64,000 bases of DNA from assembly GCA_036389135.1 (NCBI GenBank), contig DASVQP010000117.1, positions 124,001 through 188,000 on the forward strand, written 5' to 3'. Below the pieces are notes generated by a model that saw nothing but the letters and a program-made list of their open reading frames with translations, made no database searches and was not told the DNA's origin. This stretch comes from Longimicrobium sp. Its GTDB lineage: Bacteria; Gemmatimonadota; Gemmatimonadetes; Longimicrobiales; Longimicrobiaceae. Positions 43,041 to 51,886 of the stretch are shown here, in pieces; positions within the stretch are counted from its first letter, which is position 1, and every line of letters begins with the position of its first letter. The translations under genes were made by a program, and so were the position numbers.

Positions 43041-43846
43041 GCACTCTCCTCTGGATCGTGGCGGGCGTGGCCGTCCTCGCGGGGGCGCTGCTGCTGGCTC
43101 GTGCGTGGGTCATGCGGGGCGGTTCGCGCGCCGTCGAGCACGTGCCGCCGCCGAGCCCCGCAATGCGGATGGTGAACCGCGCGGGTGCGACGGACGCGGT
43201 CACCGTGCGCTTGGACCGCGACGACCTCAGGTCGATCCGCGAAGAAATCCGCGAGCTGCACGTGATCCGCGACGACATTCAGCGAGTCGCGGACCTGCTC
43301 CAGCAGGGCCTTTCCGGAGCGCTCGCGGCCGAGCAGCCGCGCGTGAGCCCGCCACGCCCGGAGGCGACGGGCGGACCGGCGCGCGACGCATACCGTAACC
43401 CGGTCCGGGACGCCGGGCGGGACCCGTCGCCCGTCTACGGCGCCGAATGGCAGGATGATGCGCGCCACCTGGGTCTGCGCGCCGGGCGCGATGAGCTCAC
43501 CTGGGGGAACGATCCCGCCCCCACTTCCTTCGATTCCGGCGTGACCGCGCCGGCCGCCGCGCCCCCCTATGAGCCCTCGTCCGCGGCGGTGCCTGTGGAG
43601 GCCAAGAACGACGCGGTAACTTCCAGCGAACGCTACCCGCCCGAAGCGTGGCTGGAGCGCAGGGCCGGAGTGGTCGAAGTGTGGTTGAACCCACGGGTGC
43701 CGCTCAGCGACGCCGCGCTGCAGCGCTGGAGCACCTTTTTCGACTGGGAGCGCCGTGATCCGGCTGCCAGGTACCAGGCCACGCGCCCGGCGACGGTGAC
43801 GTCGTCCGGCAGCCTGGTGAGCAAGGGCGCCGCGAGGCCGCTATGA
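43037..43846 (+). CDS. Membrane-anchored protein with short coiled coil
   Basis: 269 residues. One N-terminal membrane helix (LLWIVAGVAVLAGALLLARAW) is followed by a coiled-coil-like stretch (DLRSIREEIRELHVIRDDIQ) and a long Pro/Ala-rich, likely disordered linker. Near the C-terminus there is a conserved-looking WLERRAGVVEVWLNP motif and a Trp-Phe patch (RWSTFFDWERR). Both ends overlap neighbours by 4 bp. It could link the actin/Hsp70-like ATPase to the channel protein that follows. No family recognised. Confidence 0.65.
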   Translation: MSTLLWIVAGVAVLAGALLLARAWVMRGGSRAVEHVPPPSPAMRMVNRAGATDAVTVRLDRDDLRSIREEIRELHVIRDDIQRVADLLQQGLSGALAAEQPRVSPPRPEATGGPARDAYRNPVRDAGRDPSPVYGAEWQDDARHLGLRAGRDELTWGNDPAPTSFDSGVTAPAAAPPYEPSSAAVPVEAKNDAVTSSERYPPEAWLERRAGVVEVWLNPRVPLSDAALQRWSTFFDWERRDPAARYQATRPATVTSSGSLVSKGAARPL

Positions 43847-45633
43847 CCGAGACGATCTCCGCCCCGCCTCCCGACACCACCGCCGCGCCACCGCTCCCCG
43901 CCGCGCCCAAGACGCTCGGGCGGCTGGCCCTGCCACCGCGCGGGAACCAGTCGGCCGCGGTGTACGCGCGGCTCGGCGCCATCTTCTACGTCGTCGCCAG
44001 CGCGACCCTCTTTCGCGCGCTGCTCGCGAGCGACGAGGGGTCCAGGATGGCGGCGGTGCTCGAGCTGCTGGGTCTCGGCAAGGAGCCCAACTACGCCCTC
44101 ACCGGCATGATCCTCCTGAGCTTCCTGCTGGTGCTGGCCGCCTGGCGGAGCGTGCGCCAGGACCGGGCCGAGATGGCCCACGAGGAAGAGGACGTGGAGT
44201 GGGTCAACCTGCACGGGCGCGAGGGGCTTGGGCTGGTGTTCGCCCCCGCGGCGCGGCGCGAATCGCTCTTCCGCGGCGGCGAGCGCGAGTACACCGCCGA
44301 GGCGGGCGGACAGGTGGAGACGCTGATCGACGACCGCGTGCGGCGCATCCTGGAAAAGGCCCGCGACCCGTACCTCCGCGTCTCGCCCGACGAGCTGCGC
44401 GGGATCGCGGAGACGCGCACGGCACGGTATGGCGTGTTCGCCCGCTATGCCTCGTCGCTCCTCCTCCTCCTGGCCGTGCTGGGCACATTCGCCGGCGTCA
44501 AGACGGCGCTCCCCGGGCTGATCGACGCGGTGTCGCAGACGGGCGGGGCGCAGCCGGGCGGCGCCGACATCGCCGCGCCGCTGCGCGCGGTGGCCGACGC
44601 CTTCGGCGGCAACGCCCTGGCGCTGGTGGGCGCCATCGCGGTGGGGCTGATGGCGCAGGGGCTGGCCACCGGGCGGCGGAACCTGCTGGAGCGGCTTGAG
44701 CTGGTGTCCACCGAGTTCCTGTACGGTGGCCTGCACGGCGGCGGGTCGGTCGATCCGCTCACCGAAGCCGTGCGCGAGCTGCGCGAGACCGCGTCATCCG
44801 TCCGCGATACGGGGCGCGCCATAGAGGGGCTCGAATCGGGGATGAACGGGCTGTCGGAGAGCTTCTACGAAGCGTTCGAGCGGCTGAACGAGCGGCTGGT
44901 GGAGCTGACCGCGCAGCAGGACGAGGCGCTGCACGAGAAGACCGGGAGCGAGCTGCGCGAGCTGCAGCGCCGCGTAGGCGACCTCGCCGGGACGGTGGAA
45001 GGTGTCGCCCGGGCCTACCACGGGATCGTGGACACGGTGGAGGAGCGCTCGCGCGCCTCGGAGCACGGCATCGAGTTGATGCGGCAGAGCGCCGTCACGC
45101 TGCACGAGGCGCTCGGCTCGCTGGGCGGGTACCAGGCCGGCGCCGAGCGCACGGCCGCCGGGGTCCAGCAGACGATCGCGGCGCTGCGGGACGGCAGCGA
45201 AGCCGTGGTCGCGCGCATGGAGGCCGTCGCCGAAGCGGTGGGCCGCGCGCAGCCCGCCATCGACACTGTCGAGCAGGTGCTGCAGCAGGTGGCCGAACGC
45301 GTCACCGGCGTGGACGAGCGCGCCGCCGCCTCGTGGGCCCAGGCGGCGGAGAGCGTCAACGGCCGCCTCTCCGCGGCCGCCGAAGCGCTGCGGGAGGCCG
45401 CCGCCCGCGCCGCGGAGCCCGCCCCGGTCGCGGCGTACCAGGGCGGCCAGCGCGACCCCGAGGTGAGCGCCCTGCTGCGCCGCATCGCCGCGGCCATGGA
45501 GGCGGAGCGGGGGCCCTCGCGGCAACACCTCGTGGCCGCGCAGGCCGCCGGCACCCTTGCCGCGCTGGCGCTGGGATATGGGCTGTACGTGGGCGTCCCG
45601 GCCCTGCTCCCGCTCCTCATCTTCTGGAGGTAG
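43843..45633 (+). CDS. MotA/TolQ/ExbB-type proton channel with long tail (ZorA-like)
   Basis: 596 residues. Two membrane helices at about 43-63 and 84-104, then a cytoplasmic loop with an Arg/Glu-rich stretch, then two more helices: ARYASSLLLLLAVLGTFAGV and GGNALALVGAIAVGLMAQGL, the latter pair matching the pore helices of MotA/TolQ proteins. Residues 300-560 form a long coiled coil, and a final hydrophobic hairpin (AGTLAALALGYGLYVGVPAL) ends the protein. A long intracellular tail is the hallmark of ZorA in Zorya defence systems. The final membrane segment differs from ZorA and needs checking. It pairs with the OmpA-domain protein encoded 6 bp downstream. Confidence 0.8.
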   Translation: MTETISAPPPDTTAAPPLPAAPKTLGRLALPPRGNQSAAVYARLGAIFYVVASATLFRALLASDEGSRMAAVLELLGLGKEPNYALTGMILLSFLLVLAAWRSVRQDRAEMAHEEEDVEWVNLHGREGLGLVFAPAARRESLFRGGEREYTAEAGGQVETLIDDRVRRILEKARDPYLRVSPDELRGIAETRTARYGVFARYASSLLLLLAVLGTFAGVKTALPGLIDAVSQTGGAQPGGADIAAPLRAVADAFGGNALALVGAIAVGLMAQGLATGRRNLLERLELVSTEFLYGGLHGGGSVDPLTEAVRELRETASSVRDTGRAIEGLESGMNGLSESFYEAFERLNERLVELTAQQDEALHEKTGSELRELQRRVGDLAGTVEGVARAYHGIVDTVEERSRASEHGIELMRQSAVTLHEALGSLGGYQAGAERTAAGVQQTIAALRDGSEAVVARMEAVAEAVGRAQPAIDTVEQVLQQVAERVTGVDERAAASWAQAAESVNGRLSAAAEALREAAARAAEPAPVAAYQGGQRDPEVSALLRRIAAAMEAERGPSRQHLVAAQAAGTLAALALGYGLYVGVPALLPLLIFWR

Positions 45634-45639
45634 TGGACG

Positions 45640-46302
45640 ATGCGCTACGGCATGGGAGACGAGGAGGGCGACGGCGGCCCTTGGCCGGCGTTCGCGGACC
45701 TGCTGGCCGCCACCACCCTCCTCTTCCTGATCCTCTTTGCCGCGCTCGCGGTGCCGGCCATCCAGCGCGCGGGCCAGGCCGATGCACAGGCGTCGAACCT
45801 GGCGCGCATCGAAGCGGCGCTCGCCGGGGCCGCGGACCGGCGCGTTGCCGTGCAGCGCGTGGGAGACTACGTGCTGGTGCGCATCGCCGAGGAGGCCACC
45901 TTCCCCCGCAATGAGTACGCGCTCGCCCGCCTCAAGCCCGAGGGACGGGCGATCCTGCACGACTTCGGGCGCTTCCTGCACGGCGGGCTGGTGAACGAGA
46001 TCGACCAGGTGCAGGTGGTCGGCCACACCAGCAGCGAGGGGAGCGACGAGCGGAACTGGGAGCTGAGCGCGGCGCGCGCGGCGACCGTGGCGCTCTTTCT
46101 GATCGACAGCGCCGGCGTCCCCGCCTGCCGCGTGTCGGCGCTGGGGCGCAGCCACTACTACCCGGTGCGCCCCGACCGCGCCCGCGCCGGCGCCGACGCA
46201 GACCCCGCGGACCGCCGAATCGAGCTGGAGATCCGCCCGCAGCTTCCCGGCGACAGCGTGCAGCGCCGCCGTCGCGACGCCTGTGTGGAGATCCGCCGGT
46301 GA
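45640..46302 (+). CDS. MotB/OmpA-type stator protein (ZorB-like)
   Basis: 220 residues; GGAGGT precedes the ATG. One N-terminal membrane helix carries a single Asp at residue 20 in WPAFADLLAATTLLFLILF, the place of the proton-carrying Asp of MotB and ZorB. The periplasmic part has an OmpA-like peptidoglycan-binding domain: VVGHTSSEGSDERNWELSAARA. The Asp usually found after GHT is Ser here. The partner channel protein is encoded just upstream. Together they should form a 5:2 stator driven by the proton gradient and fixed to the cell wall. Confidence 0.85.
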   Translation: MRYGMGDEEGDGGPWPAFADLLAATTLLFLILFAALAVPAIQRAGQADAQASNLARIEAALAGAADRRVAVQRVGDYVLVRIAEEATFPRNEYALARLKPEGRAILHDFGRFLHGGLVNEIDQVQVVGHTSSEGSDERNWELSAARAATVALFLIDSAGVPACRVSALGRSHYYPVRPDRARAGADADPADRRIELEIRPQLPGDSVQRRRRDACVEIRR

Positions 46303-48368
46303 CCACCGCCGCTGCCCTGCGCGGCCGCCTCGACGTGTCCGACGAGGCACGCCGGCACCTGGTCCGCGTGGAGACCGAGGCCCGCGAGCTCCTGGCCGTG
46401 CTCGGCGCGCGCAGCGGCGAGGACCCTGCCCTCGCCGCATCCGCCGCTGGCCTCACGGACTTCCTCGACGGCGCCAGGAGCCCCCTGCGGCGCGCCCTCA
46501 CGCGGCGGGGCACCGAGCTCGCCGCGGGCGGGCTGGCGCGCAGGTCGCTCGACCACACCTGGAACGCGGTCCGTGGCCGCGCCGCCCGCGCCATCGAGCG
46601 CCACGACTCGGCGGCGGAGCTCGACCGCGTGCTGCGCCGCCTGCGCGAGCGGTTCGCCGAGCGCCTTCCATGGCACCTGGCGCGCGCGCTGGAAGCGGCC
46701 GGCGTGGATCAGGGCGGACTCCGCAACCGCGAAACCGCGTGGCTGCGGGCTCGCCAGGCGCGGCTGGAGCGGGTGGAACAGGACCTCGCCGCGGCCGAGC
46801 GCCGGCTTCCCACGCACGTGAACGAGCCGCTGGAGGTGAAGCGCTGGCCCGAAGCCGTGTCGCGCGCGGAGCTCGCTGCCGCGGTGGAGGAGGCCGGCCG
46901 TGCGGCATCACAGGGTTGGCCCGAGACGCTGCGCACCCTTTCCGCGCGGCACCTGGAGCGCCTGCGCGGCCACTCGGGAGCGGGACGCCCGGCCCCCGCG
47001 CTCGACGAGATGGCCGCGCGCGAGTCGGTGGCCCTGGTGGACGCGGGCCTCGCGCCGGACGCCGCCGACCTCGACGCGTGGGGCGTCCTGCTCCGCCACG
47101 CATCGCGCAACCGGGCTCCCTCCCCCGCCCCGCCGCCGCCGACGGAGACTCGCAACGCGGCGCCCGCATCCACCCTGTACGTCGTGCCGCTCTTCGGCCC
47201 CTACGTCCTCATCCGCATGGGCGACGGGTGGCCCGTGCAGGTGCGGGGGCGCGGCGTGCGCTGCGGCGGGCGGGCCGAATGCGTGGCCGCCATCCCTCCC
47301 GGCGCCGATGCGGTGACCCTGCACCCCGATGCCTGGGCGGGCCCTCTCTTCGACCTGCCCGCCGGCGCGGGGGGTCACTGGCTGGAAACCACCACCCCGG
47401 CCGTCGTCGTCCCCTTCGCCCGCATCGCCGCCGACCGCTGGGTGGCCGAAGTGGTGTTACGCGGCGCCCTGCGTGTGGGAACCTCTCCCGCCTGGGAACG
47501 CCTGCCGCGCCACAAGCGGGCCTCGCTCCGCATCCTCGCCCCCGCCGCCACCGCCGCATCCGACGCGGTGCTCGCGGCCGGAAAGCCGGTCCGCACCGAC
47601 AAGGCCTTCGGCTGGGAGACGCGGGTCGTTCCGCTCCCCCTGAGCGACCTGACGCACGGCTGGCTGCGCACCGCCTCCACCGAAGCCGGAGAGAGCGCCG
47701 TGCGGCACGAGCACGCCTTCTTCCGCGCGCTGGAAACCCGCACCACGGGCCGTTCGCCGCGCTGCCTCGGTCGCCCCGCGAAAGGCTCGGGCTATCTCTA
47801 CGCGCCGCCGACAGCCCTCCCCCTCGCGTCCTCCGCCCCGCTTCGGGCCTGGCGCGACCAGCATCCCCGCGCGCTGGTGGCCGCAGCCGCGCGGCTCTGG
47901 CGCGATCTCTCGGCGTTCGATCTCGGCCTGGGTCTGTACCACCCCGCCACCATCGGCTATCGCGTGGCCGAACCCGGCGCGCTGCACGCGGTCGCGCTGG
48001 CCGCCCCCCTGGGCACGCTGCTCGGAAGGCCGTACCGCGTCGCGCCGCCCAACATCCTCCCTCTGGACCGCCTGGGCCGCGTCCCGCCGCATCCGTCCCA
48101 CACCTCTGAAACGCCCGCCTACCGCGAAACCGAGGCGGCACTGTTCGCGGTGTACGCCCTGGACCTGCTCGCCGAGGGGCCGATGCAAGGCGCGCCGCAG
48201 GAGTGGGACGACTTCGTCGCCTGGCTCGCGGCCCCGCAGCGGAACTTTCGGGAGCCGGAGATAGCAGCCGGACTCGTCCAGGGACTCGCCGAGGGATCGG
48301 CGGACAACCTGGTGTTGCGGGTCGGGGCGCTGGCCGAGGAGAGTGCAGTTCAGGCCGAACCCGGGTAG
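46299..48368 (+). CDS. Large unknown protein, last gene of the motor cluster
   Basis: 689 residues. The GTG at 46299 overlaps the stop of the OmpA-type gene (GTGA). The N-terminal 270 residues are helical and Arg/Glu-rich with coiled-coil potential; a Pro-rich linker follows at about 275-290; the C-terminal 390 residues are of mixed fold with Trp-rich motifs. A late segment (GLGLYHPATIGYRV, then TPAYRETEAALFAVYALDLL) faintly resembles the C-lobe of a degenerate protein kinase, but this is weak. No signal peptide. In Zorya systems ZorC occupies a similar position after ZorB; I do not see the ZorC signature, so I leave it as unknown. Confidence 0.6.
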   Translation: MTTAAALRGRLDVSDEARRHLVRVETEARELLAVLGARSGEDPALAASAAGLTDFLDGARSPLRRALTRRGTELAAGGLARRSLDHTWNAVRGRAARAIERHDSAAELDRVLRRLRERFAERLPWHLARALEAAGVDQGGLRNRETAWLRARQARLERVEQDLAAAERRLPTHVNEPLEVKRWPEAVSRAELAAAVEEAGRAASQGWPETLRTLSARHLERLRGHSGAGRPAPALDEMAARESVALVDAGLAPDAADLDAWGVLLRHASRNRAPSPAPPPPTETRNAAPASTLYVVPLFGPYVLIRMGDGWPVQVRGRGVRCGGRAECVAAIPPGADAVTLHPDAWAGPLFDLPAGAGGHWLETTTPAVVVPFARIAADRWVAEVVLRGALRVGTSPAWERLPRHKRASLRILAPAATAASDAVLAAGKPVRTDKAFGWETRVVPLPLSDLTHGWLRTASTEAGESAVRHEHAFFRALETRTTGRSPRCLGRPAKGSGYLYAPPTALPLASSAPLRAWRDQHPRALVAAAARLWRDLSAFDLGLGLYHPATIGYRVAEPGALHAVALAAPLGTLLGRPYRVAPPNILPLDRLGRVPPHPSHTSETPAYRETEAALFAVYALDLLAEGPMQGAPQEWDDFVAWLAAPQRNFREPEIAAGLVQGLAEGSADNLVLRVGALAEESAVQAEPG

Positions 48369-48681
48369 GTCAGGAGGAGCTTGGCGCTTAATGATGATTC
48401 GCAAGAACCTGGCGGCCATCGCGTCGTGCGCCGCGTGGCGATCCTCTACCCCCGGCCCGGCCGTGCGCTACGCCGGCGGGATCGAGGCGATCTCCGCCGT
48501 CCCCGGTGGCGACGCGGCGCTCCAGGCCAGGCTGCGCGCCATCCTGTGCCGGGCGCTGCGAAGCAGGCCTTCCTGCGCGTAGCACAGCCACCGTGCTGCC
48601 GGATGAGGCGAACGGCGGCGGCGTGTCACCTCGGATGCGCATCAGGGGGCTCGGTCCCCTGGATGCGTGCTTCCGCGCGGG
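48369..48681. other. Gene-poor junction between two convergent operons
   Basis: 313 bp between the last gene of the motor cluster and the end of the WG-methyltransferase gene. Small reading frames here lack ribosome-binding signals and look like shadows. I see no clear terminator and no repeat of the families named elsewhere. Confidence 0.5.
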
Positions 48682-50388
48682 TCAGCCAGCCACGTCCCCT
48701 GCCGGGTGGCAGACGAGGAGCTGGCAGAGCCCCGGCGCGTCCCCCGGGACATCGGCCCGCAGCCCGGCGCTCGCAAAGAGTGCGGTGAACTCCGCGAAGG
48801 TCCGTTCCCTCCCCCCGGTGACCGCCAGGAGGTGGAGCCCGCACAGCCCGCCGTAGTGCGTGTCATTGTCGCGCAGCATCTCGACCACGACGATCCGGCC
48901 GCCGGGACGCAGCGCCGCCCGGCCCCGCTCCAGGATCTTCGCCGCCGCCCCGTCGTCCCAGTCGTGAAGCACCCGCGCGAGCACCACCACGTCGGCCCGC
49001 ACCGGCCAGGGTTCCCACAGGTCCGCGCCGACCGCGGCCATGCGAGAGCCTCGCGGCACCTGCCGGACCACCAGGGGCAGGTCGAGGGCCACCACGCGTG
49101 CATCGGGCCAGTGGGCGGCGATCAGCTCCGCCAGCGCGCCCGAGCCGCCCCCCGCGTCGAGCACGACCTCACCGGGGCGGATCGGCAGCCGTCCCACGAG
49201 CGGCGCGTAGTCGTGCAGAGCGTAGCTCCGCAGCATCCGGTGGTGCGACACGCGCCGCTCCGCATCCGCGGCTACCTCACGAAACACGTCTGGCGGGCGC
49301 CACCGCTCTTCCCGCAGTGCAACCGGCAGCGCGCTCCACCGCTCCCGCAGCGGTCCGGCGTACTCCAACGCGGCGCATGCCAGCGAGAGGGGATGGTCCG
49401 TGCGCAGTAGCTCCCCGCGCGCGGTCGCTTCCCACCGCCCGTTGTCCGCAAGGCGCACTACGCCCATCTCACCCAGCGCATGCAGCAGCCGCCGCGCGCC
49501 CTCGACGGAAAGGCCTCGCGCGGCGCCGAGCTCCTCGGCCGTGGCGGGAAGGCTGTCGGGAACCTGAAGCTGCACCGCCGCCGCAAGCGTCTCCGTCCGC
49601 CAGAACCCGACCAGGTCGGAGGAGAGCGCCTGGAACTCGCTGCGAAAAGGCGCGCGCAGCTCCATGGCCGTCCGTCCTGCCTCGTCGATCACCTCCAGCG
49701 CCCCGTCGCGCCGCTCCACCCGCGCCTGCCCGTTGTAGAACGGCTCCGCCGCCGCGAACCGGCGCTCGTACAAGGGAACGCCGCACCGGTCCACGTGGGT
49801 CCAACCCGCCCGATCGCGCGCGGGGGCGACGCCCTTGTGGAAGACGCCGAGATCCAGGAACCACACGTCGTGAAGCGGGTTGCCGTCGCGGTCCACGTGC
49901 GTGGAGCGGCCGTCATCCCCCTGCACCACGGCGGCGCTCTCGCGGAAGTCGCCCGCGTACCGCCAGCGCCGCGCGTATGCCGGCCGTCCAGCCGGGTCCA
50001 GGTGGAAATATCGCCCGCCCACCTCGCGCACGGTGCAGCGCTCTCCCTGGAAGTTGCCGCACCAGGCGTATCGCTCGGGATAGAGCGGCGTGCCATCCAC
50101 GCGCACGTGGTGCCAGCCACCGGCCGCGACGACAGCCGCCCGCGCTTCGTAGAACCCGAAGGTGCGCAGAAAGCGGGGCGCGTACGCCGGCGCTCCGCCG
50201 GGCGTGATGTGCCACGCCACCCCCTGGCGCCGCACCGGGGCGAGTCCAGGGTCGTGGAACGGCAGCACCTCGTCAAAGCGGTCCGCGTAGCACGGGGCAC
50301 CGCCACACAGGTGGTGGGTGCCTTCCACCGCCACGCGCGTGGCACGCCAGTCCACGACGGCGGACCGGGTATGCGAGGCGTTTCTCAT
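48682..50388 (-). CDS. WG-repeat / SAM methyltransferase fusion
   Basis: 568 residues; GGAG lies 7 nt before the ATG at 50386-50388. The first 230 residues are repeated modules of about 40 residues with W/Y-H-V-D-R-x-G-x-P-L-Y cores (for example TPLYPERYAWCGNFQGERCTV), i.e. WG-type beta repeats. Then a winged-helix dimerisation domain (LPATAEELGAARGLSVEGARRL) and a class I methyltransferase with the SAM loop VLDAGGGSGALAELI and the acidic VVALDLPLVV, as in plant-type and CrtF-like O-methyltransferases. The substrate is unknown. It is the last gene of the four-gene leftward operon. Confidence 0.8.
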   Translation of the reverse strand: MRNASHTRSAVVDWRATRVAVEGTHHLCGGAPCYADRFDEVLPFHDPGLAPVRRQGVAWHITPGGAPAYAPRFLRTFGFYEARAAVVAAGGWHHVRVDGTPLYPERYAWCGNFQGERCTVREVGGRYFHLDPAGRPAYARRWRYAGDFRESAAVVQGDDGRSTHVDRDGNPLHDVWFLDLGVFHKGVAPARDRAGWTHVDRCGVPLYERRFAAAEPFYNGQARVERRDGALEVIDEAGRTAMELRAPFRSEFQALSSDLVGFWRTETLAAAVQLQVPDSLPATAEELGAARGLSVEGARRLLHALGEMGVVRLADNGRWEATARGELLRTDHPLSLACAALEYAGPLRERWSALPVALREERWRPPDVFREVAADAERRVSHHRMLRSYALHDYAPLVGRLPIRPGEVVLDAGGGSGALAELIAAHWPDARVVALDLPLVVRQVPRGSRMAAVGADLWEPWPVRADVVVLARVLHDWDDGAAAKILERGRAALRPGGRIVVVEMLRDNDTHYGGLCGLHLLAVTGGRERTFAEFTALFASAGLRADVPGDAPGLCQLLVCHPAGDVAG

Positions 50389-50431
50389 CTTATCTCCAAC
50401 CTGGAAACGTTCCGCACTCCCGAGGCAGCCC

Positions 50432-51886
50432 TCACTGTTCGGCAGGGGATGTGGACGGGATGAGCCGGGCGCGCAGCGACTGCATCTCCGGCGCGGTCAC
50501 GCCCATCTCCCGCAGCAGCGCGCCTGCGCCGCCTGCCCTGTCCAGCTCGGATAGCAGCGCTTCCATCACCACCGCGCGAGTTCCCATTCGCGAGGCGAGA
50601 TAGTCGCGGACGATCGCTTCGCGAGGGAGATCCAGCGCCGCCTGCAGAAGGGCGCAAACCCAGCCGGTCCGATCCCTACCCACGTGGCAATGGACCACGA
50701 CGGCACCGTGCGCCGAACCCACGATTTCCACGATCCGCCGCACCTCCGCCGCGGATTCACGAATGCGCTCCACGAACGCGGCGTTCGGCAGCTCGTCCGC
50801 GGAAGGAGCGGGAACAGGGGCGTGATGCACCTGCACCCGGCCGCGATCGCCGTCAGTGTACGGCATCCGCTCGCATTCGTCCGCGTTGCGCAGATCGATC
50901 ACGTCAGTCACGCCCCCGTCGCCAAACCAGCGGCCCAGCTCGTCGCGGCCGCTCCACCGGGCCAGCGCGGACGCACGGATCAGGCGTCCCGGAACCACGC
51001 GCCCGGGAAATGAGAGCGCGACGTCACGGACGTTGAAGAACAGGTCGCGCCGCTGCACGCTCTCCAGGAGCTCCCGCAGGGTCGCGGCGTCGCGGTGTAC
51101 GTCCAGCGTCTCGCGAGCCTCCTTCACCGCGGCCAGAAAGCGATCCGCCAGCGCCGTTTTCCGGTTCAGCGCCTCGGGCAGATAGAGCGTGCCCGCCAGG
51201 GCGCGGTACTCCAGCTGCTCGGCCACCGGCATGAGCCCGGCCATCAGGTTGCGGGGGAGGTAGAGGTGCCGGACTCCGCCACGTGTCAGCTGCACCACGC
51301 GCATCAGCCGGCCCAGGGCGAGGTTGTAGTGGAAGTAGAAGGCATACGCATCGCTGCGGGCGTGCGCGGACGAGCACTGGTCGAACGCCACCACGAACTT
51401 GTCGATTTCACGTTCGGCGCGTGCTCGCCGGGCAGCGGCATCCAGCGGGTCGTGCTCGGCGGCCGCCCGCAGGAGCAGCGACCGCACCTCCTCGTCGTCC
51501 TCGTTAAGCGGCCAGGCGGCGGTGAGCCGTGGCGCGGGGACGTCCACCGCGTCCGCCAGCCACGCCAGCTCCGCCGGCTGGTGGCCGAACACGACGTCGA
51601 TGCGCGTGGGAGCCGCGCCGGTCCAGACCGCGATCCGGCGTTCGTCGGGGAGAAGGCAGCCGTGCCGCGGCGCGTGTCCAGCCGCCTCCAGCGCCCCCGT
51701 CAGCGCTTCCGCGAGAGCCGCCGGATCGCAGTCGGGTTCCAGGAGCAGCGCCAGGTCGAGGTCGCTTTCCGGCCACACCTGGCCATTTCCGAACCCGCCG
51801 TACCAGAATCCCGCTTGGATGCCCGAATGCGCGGACGCCCACTCCACGATGGTGCGGGCGACGGAATGCAGGTGTGTGGCCGTCAT
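50432..51886 (-). CDS. Nucleotidyltransferase / tyrosine-phosphatase fusion
   Basis: 484 residues. The N-terminal 150 residues are a nucleotidyltransferase-like fold: GGFGNGQVWPESDLDLALLL has the paired Asp of the active site, though the usual GS is GG, and a third Asp lies in TRIDVVF. A helical middle follows. The C-terminal third is a tyrosine/dual-specificity phosphatase domain with the P-loop VVHCHVGRDRTGW (Cys400, Arg406) and an upstream DLR segment (VIDLRNADECERMPY). One end adds and the other removes phosphate groups, if both are active. The ATG overlaps the upstream kinase gene by 4 bp. Confidence 0.8.
   Translation of the reverse strand: MTATHLHSVARTIVEWASAHSGIQAGFWYGGFGNGQVWPESDLDLALLLEPDCDPAALAEALTGALEAAGHAPRHGCLLPDERRIAVWTGAAPTRIDVVFGHQPAELAWLADAVDVPAPRLTAAWPLNEDDEEVRSLLLRAAAEHDPLDAAARRARAEREIDKFVVAFDQCSSAHARSDAYAFYFHYNLALGRLMRVVQLTRGGVRHLYLPRNLMAGLMPVAEQLEYRALAGTLYLPEALNRKTALADRFLAAVKEARETLDVHRDAATLRELLESVQRRDLFFNVRDVALSFPGRVVPGRLIRASALARWSGRDELGRWFGDGGVTDVIDLRNADECERMPYTDGDRGRVQVHHAPVPAPSADELPNAAFVERIRESAAEVRRIVEIVGSAHGAVVVHCHVGRDRTGWVCALLQAALDLPREAIVRDYLASRMGTRAVVMEALLSELDRAGGAGALLREMGVTAPEMQSLRARLIPSTSPAEQ

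Noticed and set aside
43843-48368. Calling this a complete Zorya system
   Set aside because: Only ZorA- and ZorB-like proteins are supported. No ZorD helicase, ZorE nuclease or clear ZorC signature is visible, and the upstream genes are unlike Zorya.
48343-48582. Possible 79-residue small protein after the motor cluster
   Set aside because: No ribosome-binding site at its start, no recognisable fold and Ala/Arg-rich GC-driven composition.
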